A DNA stretch of 64,000 nt from an uncultured Acidobacteriia bacterium (GTDB taxonomy: Bacteria > Acidobacteriota > Terriglobia > Bryobacterales > Bryobacteraceae), in the NCBI GenBank assembly GCA_903851195.1, contig CAINNJ010000022.1, positions 56,891 through 120,890 of the forward strand, given 5' to 3'. Numbering within the stretch: the first letter of the stretch is position 1; every line of letters begins with the position of its first letter. The position numbers were made by a program, and so were the translations under genes. A model generated the notes under the pieces. It searched no databases and was not told the origin of the DNA. It saw only the letters and a program-made list of their open reading frames with translations. This document shows, piece after piece, positions 35,032-43,739 of this stretch.

Positions 35032-36297
35032 TCAGGCCGGTAACGTCTTGCCTTTGGTTTCTTCGCCCCAGGGCAGCAGAATCAGGCCGGCCAGGAACGC
35101 CGCGGCGGTAAACGCAACCGGAATCCCGATGGTACCGAAGCGCGAAACGCCCGCGCCCACCAGGAACGTAATGGTGGCCGCCACAAAACGCCCCGACGAC
35201 GTCGCGAACGCAAACGCGCTGGCCCGGCAATCCGTGCCGTACTGTTCCGGCAGCCACACCGTGAACACGCAGAAACTCGCGCCGCCAACGCCGACAAAGA
35301 ACAGACTCGCGATGAACGCCGTCAGCGCGCCGTGCGGCAGATAGAACGCGTACCCGAACGCCTCCGCCACCGACACGCCCATCAGCCCGAAGAAGAAGCC
35401 CAGCGCGCCCCGCCGTCCGAATCGCCCGGCCAGATAGGGAACCAGCAGACATCCCAGAATCGTCCCGATCGACAGCAGCATGGTCGCCCACGACGCCAGC
35501 CGCGCCGCCTCCGCCGCCGGTCTGCCTTCCCGCGCCGCGATCTGCGACACCGCTCCCGGCACGTACACCGACCCCGCCCACAGCCCGATCATCGCGATCA
35601 GCAGGAACAACGCATTCAGCAGCGTGCGCCGCCGGTAAACAGGGGAGAAAATCCGCGCGAACGGACTGCCCGCCGCCGCCACCCGGTTCTTCCACCGCGC
35701 CGGCTCATGCACCCCGTACCGCACCAGCGCCACCAGCAGCGCCGGCGTCCCGCCCAGCGCGAACATCGCGCGCCACCCGTACTTCGCGCCGATCCAGTAA
35801 TTCAGTCCCGCCGCCACGAAGAATCCGAAATAGTAGCCCGTGTGCATCCACGCCGCGCCCTGCACGCGCCGGTCCTCCGGCCACTCCTCCGCCACCAGAA
35901 TCCCGCCCAGCGTCCATTCCCCGCCGATGCCGATCCCCGCCAGAAACCGGAACAGCCCGAGTTGCCACACCGTCCCCGCCGCGCAGCCCAGAAACGTGAA
36001 CAGCGAGTAGCAGAGGATGGTGAAGCTCAGCGTTTTCACCCGCCCGAACCGGTCCGCGACCGGCCCCCACGCGAATGCAAAGCCCCAGCCGATGAGAAAA
36101 ATCGCGAACAGCAGCCCGCCGTAAAATCCCAGATTGGCCGCGCTCGCGGGCTTGCCGGAAGCCGGCAGCAGATCGCGCAGAGCCGGCGCCAGCACCAGCG
36201 CATAGATGAAGGAATCCATCCCGTCGAGCGCCCAGCCGCCCCACGCTGCCCAAAAGCCGCGAATCTGATTGGGCGTCAGCTGTGTGGATTTTGCCAA
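35032..36297 (-). CDS. MFS transporter, sugar/organic acid symporter type
   Basis: 421 aa, twelve membrane segments. Between TM2 and TM3 lies the MFS signature GPVADRFGRVKTL, repeated in the second half as LAGRFGRRGAL. RFLAGIGIGGEWTLGG near 115 is typical of metabolite:H+ symporters for aromatic or aliphatic acids. It forms a unit with the acyl-CoA ligase, so the cargo is probably a carboxylate. Confidence 0.85.
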   Translation of the reverse strand: MAKSTQLTPNQIRGFWAAWGGWALDGMDSFIYALVLAPALRDLLPASGKPASAANLGFYGGLLFAIFLIGWGFAFAWGPVADRFGRVKTLSFTILCYSLFTFLGCAAGTVWQLGLFRFLAGIGIGGEWTLGGILVAEEWPEDRRVQGAAWMHTGYYFGFFVAAGLNYWIGAKYGWRAMFALGGTPALLVALVRYGVHEPARWKNRVAAAGSPFARIFSPVYRRRTLLNALFLLIAMIGLWAGSVYVPGAVSQIAAREGRPAAEAARLASWATMLLSIGTILGCLLVPYLAGRFGRRGALGFFFGLMGVSVAEAFGYAFYLPHGALTAFIASLFFVGVGGASFCVFTVWLPEQYGTDCRASAFAFATSSGRFVAATITFLVGAGVSRFGTIGIPVAFTAAAFLAGLILLPWGEETKGKTLPA

Positions 36298-36316
36298 TCG
36301 CCCAGTTTAGGACACG

Positions 36317-37216
36317 TCACGCCATGGCCAGAATTCGCGTCAGTTGCTCCGAGACTTTCGTCAGCTGCTCCGGCTGCGCCGCGTCGTAATCGATCTCCGG
36401 CGAAAGAAATCCGTGATACCCCGTTTCCACCAGCGCCTTCATCACCGCCGCGAAGTTCACATCGCCCTCCAGCAGCGGCACGAAATGCCCCTGTTCCGCC
36501 CGGTTCGACAGCTTGTAATCCTTCACGTGAACGCGCCGGATCCGCGGGCCCAGCGTCCGGATCCAGTCCTCCGGATACCCGTACTGCATCACATTCCCCA
36601 TATCGAAATGCGCGCCCAGCCACGGGCTCTTGAACTGATCCACAAAGCTGCGCATCTCCAGTGGACTCACCAGAAACTTGTTCCAGACGTTCTCCGGCGT
36701 CAGCACTACCTTGTGCTTCTCCGCCGCCGGCAGGCACTTCGAAAGCTCCGCCGTGAACAGCTTCCAGGTCTCCTCATAGCCCGCAAAAAGCTTCGCGCCG
36801 TTGCCGACCCGCCCCGGCACCAGCAGCAGCGCCCCGCAGTTCACCGCCGCCGCGATCTCCGTCGCCCTCTCGATCGCCGCCACGCCCTGCGCCCGCACCT
36901 TCGCATCCGGACTGTTCAGCGGAGCTTTCCCCAGCGGTTCGGAAACCCACAGACTCGTGATCTGCGTCCCGCTGCTCTCCGCGGTCTTGCGAACCTGTTC
37001 CAAAGCCGCGTCGCTGCTGTCCATCGCGACATCCACGCCCAGCCGCAGTTCCATCGCGTCGAACCGCGCCGCTTTGGCCAGCCGGAACATCTCCGGCAAC
37101 GGCGTGCGCGGCGGGAAAATCACCGAACAGATGCTGCGGATAAACGCCGGTTTCTGCGCGCGGGCGGCGCCGGCCAGCGCCAAACCAGCCATCCAGGCTC
37201 TTCGCGAGATGTCCAC
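36317..37216 (-). CDS. Exported sugar phosphate isomerase/epimerase-like TIM barrel
   Basis: About 299 aa. The leader ISRRAWMAGLALAGAARA is Tat-like. The mature protein has the AP-endonuclease-2/xylose-isomerase fold: ARFDAMELRLG, LTPENVWN, HFDMGNVMQYG, RRVHVKDYKLS and LSPEIDYD, with Glu, His and Asp at metal positions. Substrate unknown. The GTG at 37216 is preferred; an ATG at 37240 would overlap the divergent lipoprotein start. The two genes share nearly no intergenic space. Confidence 0.78.
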   Translation of the reverse strand: MDISRRAWMAGLALAGAARAQKPAFIRSICSVIFPPRTPLPEMFRLAKAARFDAMELRLGVDVAMDSSDAALEQVRKTAESSGTQITSLWVSEPLGKAPLNSPDAKVRAQGVAAIERATEIAAAVNCGALLLVPGRVGNGAKLFAGYEETWKLFTAELSKCLPAAEKHKVVLTPENVWNKFLVSPLEMRSFVDQFKSPWLGAHFDMGNVMQYGYPEDWIRTLGPRIRRVHVKDYKLSNRAEQGHFVPLLEGDVNFAAVMKALVETGYHGFLSPEIDYDAAQPEQLTKVSEQLTRILAMA

Positions 37217-37238
37217 GGACAAAGCATATCCTGAAAGC

Positions 37239-37619
37239 ATGACTGCCCCCCGGCTCGCGCGAGCCGCCGCCCCGTTGCTCTTTCTCTGCCTGCTTGCCGG
37301 CTGCCAGAAATCGGACACGAAAATCCTCATCGGCGCCACCACGTTACCCGCCGCCGGAGCGCCGCCCATCACCGGTTCCGTGATCGTCGTATCGGGCAAA
37401 ACCATCCGCGCCGTCGGTCTGCAAAAAGACGTCCCCATCCCGCAGGATTCCGAACGCACCGACCTCGCCGGCACGTGGGTCGTCCCCCAGGGCCAGGGCC
37501 GCATCGCCCCCGGCGAACCCGCCAACCTGACTGTCCTGCGCCACGCACCTCAGGGCGCCGAACCCGCCAGTCCGTCCGAAATCAGCCGCCAGATGACCGA
37601 CGGCCAGTGGAAGTTTTAG
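37239..37619 (+). CDS. Lipoprotein with amidohydrolase composite domain but no catalytic barrel
   Basis: 126 aa. Signal peptide with lipobox LLAGC (Cys near 21). The next 60 residues match the N-terminal beta-sandwich strand set of imidazolonepropionase-like amidohydrolases (ILIGATTL, GSVIVVSGKTIRAVG, TDLAGTWVVP). They run directly into the enzymes' C-terminal piece (GRIAPGEPANLTVL). The roughly 280-residue metal-binding barrel in between is absent, so no hydrolysis is expected. The frame is intact and preceded by a start compatible with expression. It could be a stable deletion product or a small scaffold or binding protein. Confidence 0.6.
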   Translation: MTAPRLARAAAPLLFLCLLAGCQKSDTKILIGATTLPAAGAPPITGSVIVVSGKTIRAVGLQKDVPIPQDSERTDLAGTWVVPQGQGRIAPGEPANLTVLRHAPQGAEPASPSEISRQMTDGQWKF

Positions 37620-37677
37620 CGAACCGCCCTGCCCCGCCGTGCGTAATACTCGTTTCCGAAGGGGAACGCGCCAACCA

Positions 37678-38640
37678 ATGAAACTCCTCATCTCTCGCTC
37701 CATTCCGGCCCTCGCGACGGCCTTGCTGCTCTCCGGCTGCGCCATCGGCGATTTCGTGGACATGGGTCAGTCCGATCGCTACCAGACCGATTTTCACTAC
37801 TCCTGGGATCTTGCCCCGGACGGACGCGTGAACCTCGAAGCCTTCAACGGCTCCATCGAAATCTCCGGCTGGGATGAGAACAAGGTGGATGTCGCCGGAA
37901 CGAAGTACGCTTCCAGCGAGCAATTGCGCGATTCCATCAAAATCGAAACCCATAACGATTCTTCCTCCGTGGAAGTCCGCGCCATCCGGCCTTCCATCGG
38001 CCATGGCGGCATGGGTGCGCGCATGGTGGTCCGTGTCCCGCGCAAAGCGCGTCTGGACCGCGTTACCACCTCGAACGCCAGCGTCCGCGTGCATGATGTC
38101 GAAAACGGCGGCCGCATCAAAACCTCCAACGGCAGCATCCGCGCCGAGAATATCGCCGGCGACGTGGACGCCCACACCTCGAATAGTTCCATCGATCTCG
38201 ACTCCGTGCGTGGCAACGCCGTGATGCACACTTCGAACGGCCGCATTCAGGCCGAAAACATCTCGGGCCAGTGCGAAGCCGAGACGTCGAACAGCAGTAT
38301 TAAAATTCGTCTGCAAAACGCGCCGCTCACGCCGGTGCGTCTGAAAACGTCCAACGGCTCCATCGAACTGACTCTGGAAAAGGCCCCGCGCAGCGACGTT
38401 CATGCCGAGACGCGCAACAGCAGCATCACCCTGCATCTGCCCGCCTCCACCACCGCCGTGCTCTCAGCCGAAACCTCGAATTCGGCCATCACCTCCGAGT
38501 TCGACGTCCACACCGAAACCCGCGGCGAAAGCCGGAAAAATCATCTCGACGGCGTGATCGGCAGCGGCAGTGGCGGCCCGCACATCGATCTTTCCTCCAG
38601 CAACGGCCACATTCGGATTCTCAAAGGCTCCGGTGTCTGA
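37678..38640 (+). CDS. Exported DUF4097-type beta-repeat lipoprotein
   Basis: About 320 aa from the ATG at 37678 (AGGGGAA lies 12 bases upstream). Signal peptide with LLLSGC lipobox. The mature part is a right-handed repeat of short strands with recurring TSN(G/S)S motifs (KTSNGSIRAE, HTSNSSIDLD, ETSNSSIKI, KTSNGSIELT), the DUF4097 (formerly adhesin-like) pattern. Similar proteins often sit next to ECF sigma/anti-sigma systems, but none is adjacent here. Function unknown, probably at the outer or inner membrane surface. Confidence 0.8.
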   Translation: MKLLISRSIPALATALLLSGCAIGDFVDMGQSDRYQTDFHYSWDLAPDGRVNLEAFNGSIEISGWDENKVDVAGTKYASSEQLRDSIKIETHNDSSSVEVRAIRPSIGHGGMGARMVVRVPRKARLDRVTTSNASVRVHDVENGGRIKTSNGSIRAENIAGDVDAHTSNSSIDLDSVRGNAVMHTSNGRIQAENISGQCEAETSNSSIKIRLQNAPLTPVRLKTSNGSIELTLEKAPRSDVHAETRNSSITLHLPASTTAVLSAETSNSAITSEFDVHTETRGESRKNHLDGVIGSGSGGPHIDLSSSNGHIRILKGSGV

Positions 38641-38643
38641 ACC

Positions 38644-39285
38644 GTGCTGATTGATCTGAGCCACACCATCGCGGAAGGCCTCACCACCTATCCCGGCATA
38701 CCCGGCCCGCTGATCTGCGACTTCCTCTCCCGCGAGGCCTCCCGCGCCTGGTACGCCGAGGGCGTGGAATTTCACATCGGCAAAATCGAACTGGTAGCGA
38801 ATACCGGCACGTATCTCGACAGCCCGTTCCACCGCTACGCCGAAGGCAAAGACCTCTCTGAACTGCCGCTCGAATCCACCGTGGATCTGCCCGCGGTCAG
38901 TGTCCGGACCAGCGCTGCGGCAGTCGGCGCCGAGGCCTTTCACGGCTTGGACATTGCCGGCAAAGCGGTGCTGGTGGAAACCGGCTGGTCACGCCACTGG
39001 AACACCGAACGCTACCTCGGCGGCCATCCTTTTCTCACCGAATCCGCCGCCCTGTACCTGCGTGACAACGGCGCAAGACTGGTCGGCATCGACTCTCTGA
39101 ACATCGACGATATGGGTGACAAACGCCGCCCCGTTCACAGCATTCTGCTGGGCGCGGAAATCCCCGTCGTCGAATACATGACGAACCTCGCCGCCCTGCC
39201 CGAAACGAACTTCGGCTTCTTCGCCGCGCCCGTCAAAGTGAAGAGTTTCGGCACCTTCCCGGTCCGCGCCTTCGCGATCGTCTGA
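38644..39285 (+). CDS. Cyclase-family protein (kynurenine formamidase-like)
   Basis: 213 aa from a GTG start 3 bases after the previous stop. Family features: LIDLSHTI at the start, NTGTYLDSPFHR near 58, ETGWSRHW near 118, GHPFLTESAALYL near 130 and VGIDSLNID near 150. In kynurenine formamidase the metal motif is HxGTHxDxPxH; here the first two His are Asn and Tyr, while Asp and the last His remain, so one metal site is probably altered. The reaction may be hydrolysis of a different amide or lactone. Confidence 0.78.
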   Translation: MLIDLSHTIAEGLTTYPGIPGPLICDFLSREASRAWYAEGVEFHIGKIELVANTGTYLDSPFHRYAEGKDLSELPLESTVDLPAVSVRTSAAAVGAEAFHGLDIAGKAVLVETGWSRHWNTERYLGGHPFLTESAALYLRDNGARLVGIDSLNIDDMGDKRRPVHSILLGAEIPVVEYMTNLAALPETNFGFFAAPVKVKSFGTFPVRAFAIV

Positions 39286-39372
39286 CCCATCCAAAAAGCC
39301 GCTTCGCATTAGCCCGCCTTATAGACACTGCGAAAAGAATAAATTTGCTTAATCTCCCTACCCCTCCACATA

Positions 39373-40572
39373 ATGGCTATGGAGTACCTTCCAACTATGA
39401 ATAATCGCGTCTGGATCTTCGATACGACGCTCCGGGACGGTGAACAATCGCCCGGTTGCAGCATGACCGTACCCGAGAAGCTGCGTATGGCGGCGAAACT
39501 GGTGGAGCTTGGCGTCGACATCCTCGAAGCCGGCTTTCCCATCGCCTCACAAGGCGATTTCGAAGCCGTTGACGCGGTGAGTCGTGAGTTCCCATGGGCG
39601 CAGGTCGCCGCACTGGCGCGCTGCACCAAACTTGACGTCGAGCGAGCTGCTACCGCACTAAACAAAGCCCGGCGCCCCAGGATTCACACCTTTATCGCCA
39701 CCAGCGATATCCACCTGAAATACAAGCTCAAAAAGACCCGCCAGCAGGTTCTTGACGACGCCTGTTCGGCCGTTGAACTCGCCCGCTCCTACGTGGACGA
39801 TGTCGAGTTTTCCGCCGAGGACGGCGCCCGCACGGATCCCGACTATCTCGAACAGATCTCGCGCGCGGTCGTCGCCAGTGGCGCCCGCACCGTCAATATC
39901 CCCGACACCGTCGGCTATTCCACACCCGAAGAGTACGGCGATCTGATCGGCCGCATCGTCAAAGCGCTCGGCGACACCGCCGTGGTCAGCGTGCACTGCC
40001 ATGACGATCTCGGTCTCGCCGTCGCCAACTCGCTTGCCGCCGTCAAGGCCGGCGCCCGGCAGATCGAATGCACCATCAACGGCATCGGCGAACGCGCGGG
40101 CAACTGCTCGCTTGAAGAGATTGTCATGATCTTCAAAACCCGCCACGACCGCTACCCGTGGACCACCGGCATCCATGCCGAACACCTCTTCGGCGCCAGC
40201 CAGTTACTCAGCTCCATCATCAGTTTCGGCCCCCAACCCAACAAGGCCATCGTCGGCCGCAACGCCTTCGCGCATGAAGCCGGCATCCATCAGGACGGTT
40301 ATCTCAAGGAAAGAACCACGTATGAGATCATCGATCCAAAGTCGGTCGGCGTGCCGGAAGGCAAGCTCGTCCTCGGGAAACACAGTGGCCGTCACGCGTT
40401 GAAAAATCGCCTGGAAGATCTCGGATTTACTCTTTCCAAAGAGGAACTCGATATCGTCTACAGGGAAATCACCACGCTGGCGGACAACAAAAAAGGCCTG
40501 ATGGACGAAGAAATCGCCGAGCTTGCGCGGCGCAGCCAGCAGCTCGCCGTGGCGCAACCGGCCGGAGATTAA
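39373..40572 (+). CDS. leuA: 2-isopropylmalate synthase, short form
   Basis: 399 aa. The catalytic barrel is complete: [64 protein letters not shown] and [15 protein letters not shown]. The usual C-terminal LeuA allosteric/dimerisation domain (about 110 residues that bind leucine) is missing: the frame stops just after the linker helices ([12 protein letters not shown]). The next gene starts 54 bases later with no leftover of that domain, so the short form is probably genuine. Feedback inhibition by leucine would then be lost or altered. Starts at 39373, 39379 or 39397 are possible. First gene of the leu operon. Confidence 0.88.
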   Translation: MAMEYLPTMNNRVWIFDTTLRDGEQSPGCSMTVPEKLRMAAKLVELGVDILEAGFPIASQGDFEAVDAVSREFPWAQVAALARCTKLDVERAATALNKARRPRIHTFIATSDIHLKYKLKKTRQQVLDDACSAVELARSYVDDVEFSAEDGARTDPDYLEQISRAVVASGARTVNIPDTVGYSTPEEYGDLIGRIVKALGDTAVVSVHCHDDLGLAVANSLAAVKAGARQIECTINGIGERAGNCSLEEIVMIFKTRHDRYPWTTGIHAEHLFGASQLLSSIISFGPQPNKAIVGRNAFAHEAGIHQDGYLKERTTYEIIDPKSVGVPEGKLVLGKHSGRHALKNRLEDLGFTLSKEELDIVYREITTLADNKKGLMDEEIAELARRSQQLAVAQPAGD

Positions 40573-40626
40573 AACGGAGCGTCTCCGCATTCCATACGCC
40601 CCGTTTGCGAATAAGGAAGAACCATC

Positions 40627-41709
40627 TTGAACCTCAACATATTAGTGCTTCCGGGCGATGGCATCGGCACGGAAGTCACCGGAGAAGCCGTGCGCGTCCT
40701 GCGCGTCGTTGCCGAAAAATGGAAGCACCAGCTCACGCTGCGCGAAGCCCTTCTGGGCGGCATCGCCATCCATAAAACCGGCACGCCGTTTCCCGCCGAA
40801 ACCGAAAAGCTGGCGCTCGAAGCCGACGCCGTCCTCATGGGCGCGGTCGGTCTTCCCGAGTTCGACGAATGGCCGCCCGAAAAACGCCCGGAACGCGGCC
40901 TGCTCGGCATCCGCAAGACCATGGGCGTTTATGCGAACCTCCGCCCCGTGCGCAGCTATAAAGCACTGCTCGAATCTTCGCCCCTCAAGAACCATCTGGT
41001 CGACGGCGTGGACATGATCATCGTCCGCGAACTCAACAGCGGCATCTACTACGGCACCCCTCGCGGCATCTATGAGGATGGCCCCGAGCCGCGCGCCGTC
41101 AACACCATGGCCTACACGTGGAGCGAGATCGAACGCGTCACCCGCATGGGTTTCGAACTGGCCCGCAAGCGCCGCAAGAAGCTGACATCGGTCGATAAAT
41201 CGAACGTGCTCGAAACCTCCCAGCTCTGGCGCCGCGTGGTCGTCGAAATCGCCAAAGAGTATCCCGACGTTGCCCTCGATCACCTCCTGGTCGACAACTG
41301 CGCCATGCAACTGGTGCTCAATCCGAAGCGGTTCGATGTGCTCGTCACGGAGAACATGTTCGGCGACATCCTGAGCGACGAAGGCGCCATTCTCGCCGGC
41401 TCCATCGGCATGCTGCCTTCGGCCTCCATCGGCCCGAAGAAGGCCAACGGCGCGTGGACCGGCTTGTATGAGCCCGTGCACGGTTCGGCCCCGGACATCG
41501 CGGGACAGAACAAGGCCAATCCCTTTGGCGCGATCGGTTCGGTCGCGGCTCTGCTCGAATACAGCTTCGGCCTTGTCGAAGAAGCCGCCGCCGTCAACCG
41601 CGCCATGGAACAGGTACTCGGAAGCGGCCGCGTCACCGCGGATCTGAAGCCCGCCGGAACCCCGGCCACCACCGAAGAAGTAGGAGAAGCAGTTTGTCAG
41701 GCTCTGTAA
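40627..41709 (+). CDS. leuB: 3-isopropylmalate dehydrogenase
   Basis: 360 aa from a TTG start with AAGGAAGA 7 bases upstream. Blocks: [85 protein letters not shown] and the NAD-binding [16 protein letters not shown]. It oxidatively decarboxylates 3-isopropylmalate in leucine synthesis. It overlaps leuC by 16 bases. Confidence 0.94.
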   Translation: MNLNILVLPGDGIGTEVTGEAVRVLRVVAEKWKHQLTLREALLGGIAIHKTGTPFPAETEKLALEADAVLMGAVGLPEFDEWPPEKRPERGLLGIRKTMGVYANLRPVRSYKALLESSPLKNHLVDGVDMIIVRELNSGIYYGTPRGIYEDGPEPRAVNTMAYTWSEIERVTRMGFELARKRRKKLTSVDKSNVLETSQLWRRVVVEIAKEYPDVALDHLLVDNCAMQLVLNPKRFDVLVTENMFGDILSDEGAILAGSIGMLPSASIGPKKANGAWTGLYEPVHGSAPDIAGQNKANPFGAIGSVAALLEYSFGLVEEAAAVNRAMEQVLGSGRVTADLKPAGTPATTEEVGEAVCQAL

Positions 41710-43103
41710 GAACTCTGTCCCAGAAGGTCTGGGACTCTCACCTCGTACGGGAAGAAGCAGGCGCCCCTTCCCTGCTCTATATCGATCTGCATCTGGTCCA
41801 CGAAGTCACTTCGCCCCAGGCCTTTTCCGGCCTGCGCGCCCGCGGTCTCAAAGTCCGCCGGCCCGATCTGACCGTGGCCACCACGGATCACAGCATTCCC
41901 ACCACCGATCGCTCTTTGCCGATCCTCGATCCCATCGCGGCCAACCAGGTCGCGCAGCTCGATAAGAACTGCAAAGAGTTCGGCATTCCGCACTACGGCG
42001 TTCACTCCGAACACCAGGGCATCGTGCACGTCATCGGACCGGAATTGGGCTTCACGCAGCCCGGCATGACCGTCGTCTGCGGTGACAGCCACACCGCGAC
42101 CCACGGCGCTTTCGGCGCTCTTGCCTTCGGTATCGGCACCAGCGAAGTGGAAAACGTTCTCGCCACGCAGTGTCTGCTGCAGCGTCCTTCGCAAACGTTC
42201 AAAGTGCATGTGGATGGCACGCTGCGCCCCGGCATCACCGCCAAAGACATCATCCTCGCCTTCTGCGCGAAGGTGGGCATCGGCGGCGGCACGGGCACTG
42301 TCCTTGAATACACCGGTGCCGCCATTCGTGCCCTCGACATGGAAGGCCGAATGACGGTCTGCAACATGTCCATCGAAGCGGGCGCCCGCGCCGGCATGAT
42401 CGCGCCGGACGACACGACTTTCCAATACCTCCACGGCCGCCCGTTCTCGCCCAAAGGCGCGGATTGGGACGCCGCCGTCGCGCGCTGGAAACGGCTCCCC
42501 ACCGACGACGGAGCGCGCTTCGATCGTGAAGTCTCCATCGATGGCGACTCTCTCGAACCGATGATCACCTGGGGCACCAACCCCGGCATGGGCGTCTCCA
42601 TCTCGGGCGCCGTGCCGGAGCCTTCCAGCATCTCCGATCCGCTGGAACGCGACGCCGTCGCCAAAGCCCTTTCCTACATGGGCCTCGAAGCCGGCAAGCC
42701 GATTCTGGGCCGCCCCGTCAATGTCGTCTTCATCGGCAGTTGCACCAACTCCCGCATCACCGATCTGCGCGCCGCCGCCGCCGTTCTGAAGGGCCGCAAA
42801 GTGAATCCGAACGTGCGCGTGATGGTCGTTCCCGGTTCCATGGAAGTGAAGCGCCAGGCCATCGCCGAAGGCCTCCCGGAACTCTTCCGCGAAGCCGGCT
42901 GCGACTACCGCGAACCCGGCTGCTCCATGTGCATCGCGATGAACGGCGACCAGCTGCAGCCCGGCGAATACAGCGTTTCCACCTCCAACCGCAACTTCGA
43001 AGGCCGGCAGGGCAAGGGCGGACGCACCTTCCTCGCCTCCCCGCTGACCGCCGCCGCCGCCGCGCTGACCGGCGTCGTGACCGACGTAAGGACAATCCTG
43101 TGA
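41694..43103 (+). CDS. leuC: 3-isopropylmalate dehydratase large subunit
   Basis: 469 aa aconitase-family protein. TTG start at 41694 with AGGAG 7 bases upstream, inside the end of leuB. Fe-S ligands: Cys in [17 protein letters not shown] near 348 and in [15 protein letters not shown] near 408-411. [35 protein letters not shown] and [12 protein letters not shown] are also present. With LeuD it isomerises 2- to 3-isopropylmalate. Confidence 0.95.
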   Translation: MSGSVRTLSQKVWDSHLVREEAGAPSLLYIDLHLVHEVTSPQAFSGLRARGLKVRRPDLTVATTDHSIPTTDRSLPILDPIAANQVAQLDKNCKEFGIPHYGVHSEHQGIVHVIGPELGFTQPGMTVVCGDSHTATHGAFGALAFGIGTSEVENVLATQCLLQRPSQTFKVHVDGTLRPGITAKDIILAFCAKVGIGGGTGTVLEYTGAAIRALDMEGRMTVCNMSIEAGARAGMIAPDDTTFQYLHGRPFSPKGADWDAAVARWKRLPTDDGARFDREVSIDGDSLEPMITWGTNPGMGVSISGAVPEPSSISDPLERDAVAKALSYMGLEAGKPILGRPVNVVFIGSCTNSRITDLRAAAAVLKGRKVNPNVRVMVVPGSMEVKRQAIAEGLPELFREAGCDYREPGCSMCIAMNGDQLQPGEYSVSTSNRNFEGRQGKGGRTFLASPLTAAAAALTGVVTDVRTIL

Positions 43104-43699
43104 CACCCTTCATCGCTTTCGAATCCCGCGTCGTGCCGATGCCCAACAACAACATCGACACCGACCAGATCATCCCCGCGCGCTTCCTCAAAACCACGTC
43201 CAAGGAAGGGCTCGATAAGAACCTCTTCTGCGACTGGCGCTACAACGCCGATGGCAGCCCGAAAGAGGATTTCATCCTCAACACCCCGCGCGGCCAGAAC
43301 GCGCAGGTGCTGCTCGCCGGCGACAACTTCGGCTGCGGCAGCTCGCGCGAACATGCCCCCTGGGCCCTGACGCAGTTCGGTTTCCGCGCCGTGATCAGCA
43401 CCTCCTTCGCCGACATCTTCAAACAGAACGCCCTGAAGAATTCGCTGATCCCGATCGTGGTTTCCCCCGAAGTGCACGCGAAGCTCTTTACGCTGCCCGA
43501 AGACGCGAAAGTCCACGTGGACCTCGCTTCGCAGACCCTCACGCTGCCCGACGGCGAAAAGGTGGAATTCCCGGTGGACTCGTTCTCGAAAACCTGTCTT
43601 CTCGAAGGCATCGACGAACTCGGCTGGATTCTGAAGCAGGCCCCGGCCATCGAAGCGTACGAAGCGACGCGCGTCTCCACGCTCAATACGCTGGGCTGA
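43100..43699 (+). CDS. leuD: 3-isopropylmalate dehydratase small subunit
   Basis: 199 aa from a GTG overlapping the leuC stop (GTGA), with AAGGA 7 bases upstream. It has [33 protein letters not shown] near 68 and the swivelling-domain core [16 protein letters not shown]. Partner of LeuC. The longer open frame reaching back to 42740 is in the leuC region and is not coding. Last gene of the leuABCD run. Confidence 0.93.
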   Translation: MTPFIAFESRVVPMPNNNIDTDQIIPARFLKTTSKEGLDKNLFCDWRYNADGSPKEDFILNTPRGQNAQVLLAGDNFGCGSSREHAPWALTQFGFRAVISTSFADIFKQNALKNSLIPIVVSPEVHAKLFTLPEDAKVHVDLASQTLTLPDGEKVEFPVDSFSKTCLLEGIDELGWILKQAPAIEAYEATRVSTLNTLG

Positions 43700-43739
43700 T
43701 CGAAAGCGCATAAAACCGCGCGCTACAATTCGGGGAACT

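Noticed and set aside
35332..36633. 433-codon plus-strand frame over the MFS gene
   Set aside because: Gln/Arg/Pro-rich antisense of a membrane protein, without motifs.
39286..39372. Leucine attenuator/leader peptide before leuA
   Set aside because: Checked for a short frame rich in Leu codons with alternative hairpins; none is present in these 87 bases.
42740..43099. Upstream extension of the leuD frame
   Set aside because: Runs through leuC in another frame; the GTGA overlap and AAGGA site give the true start at 43100.
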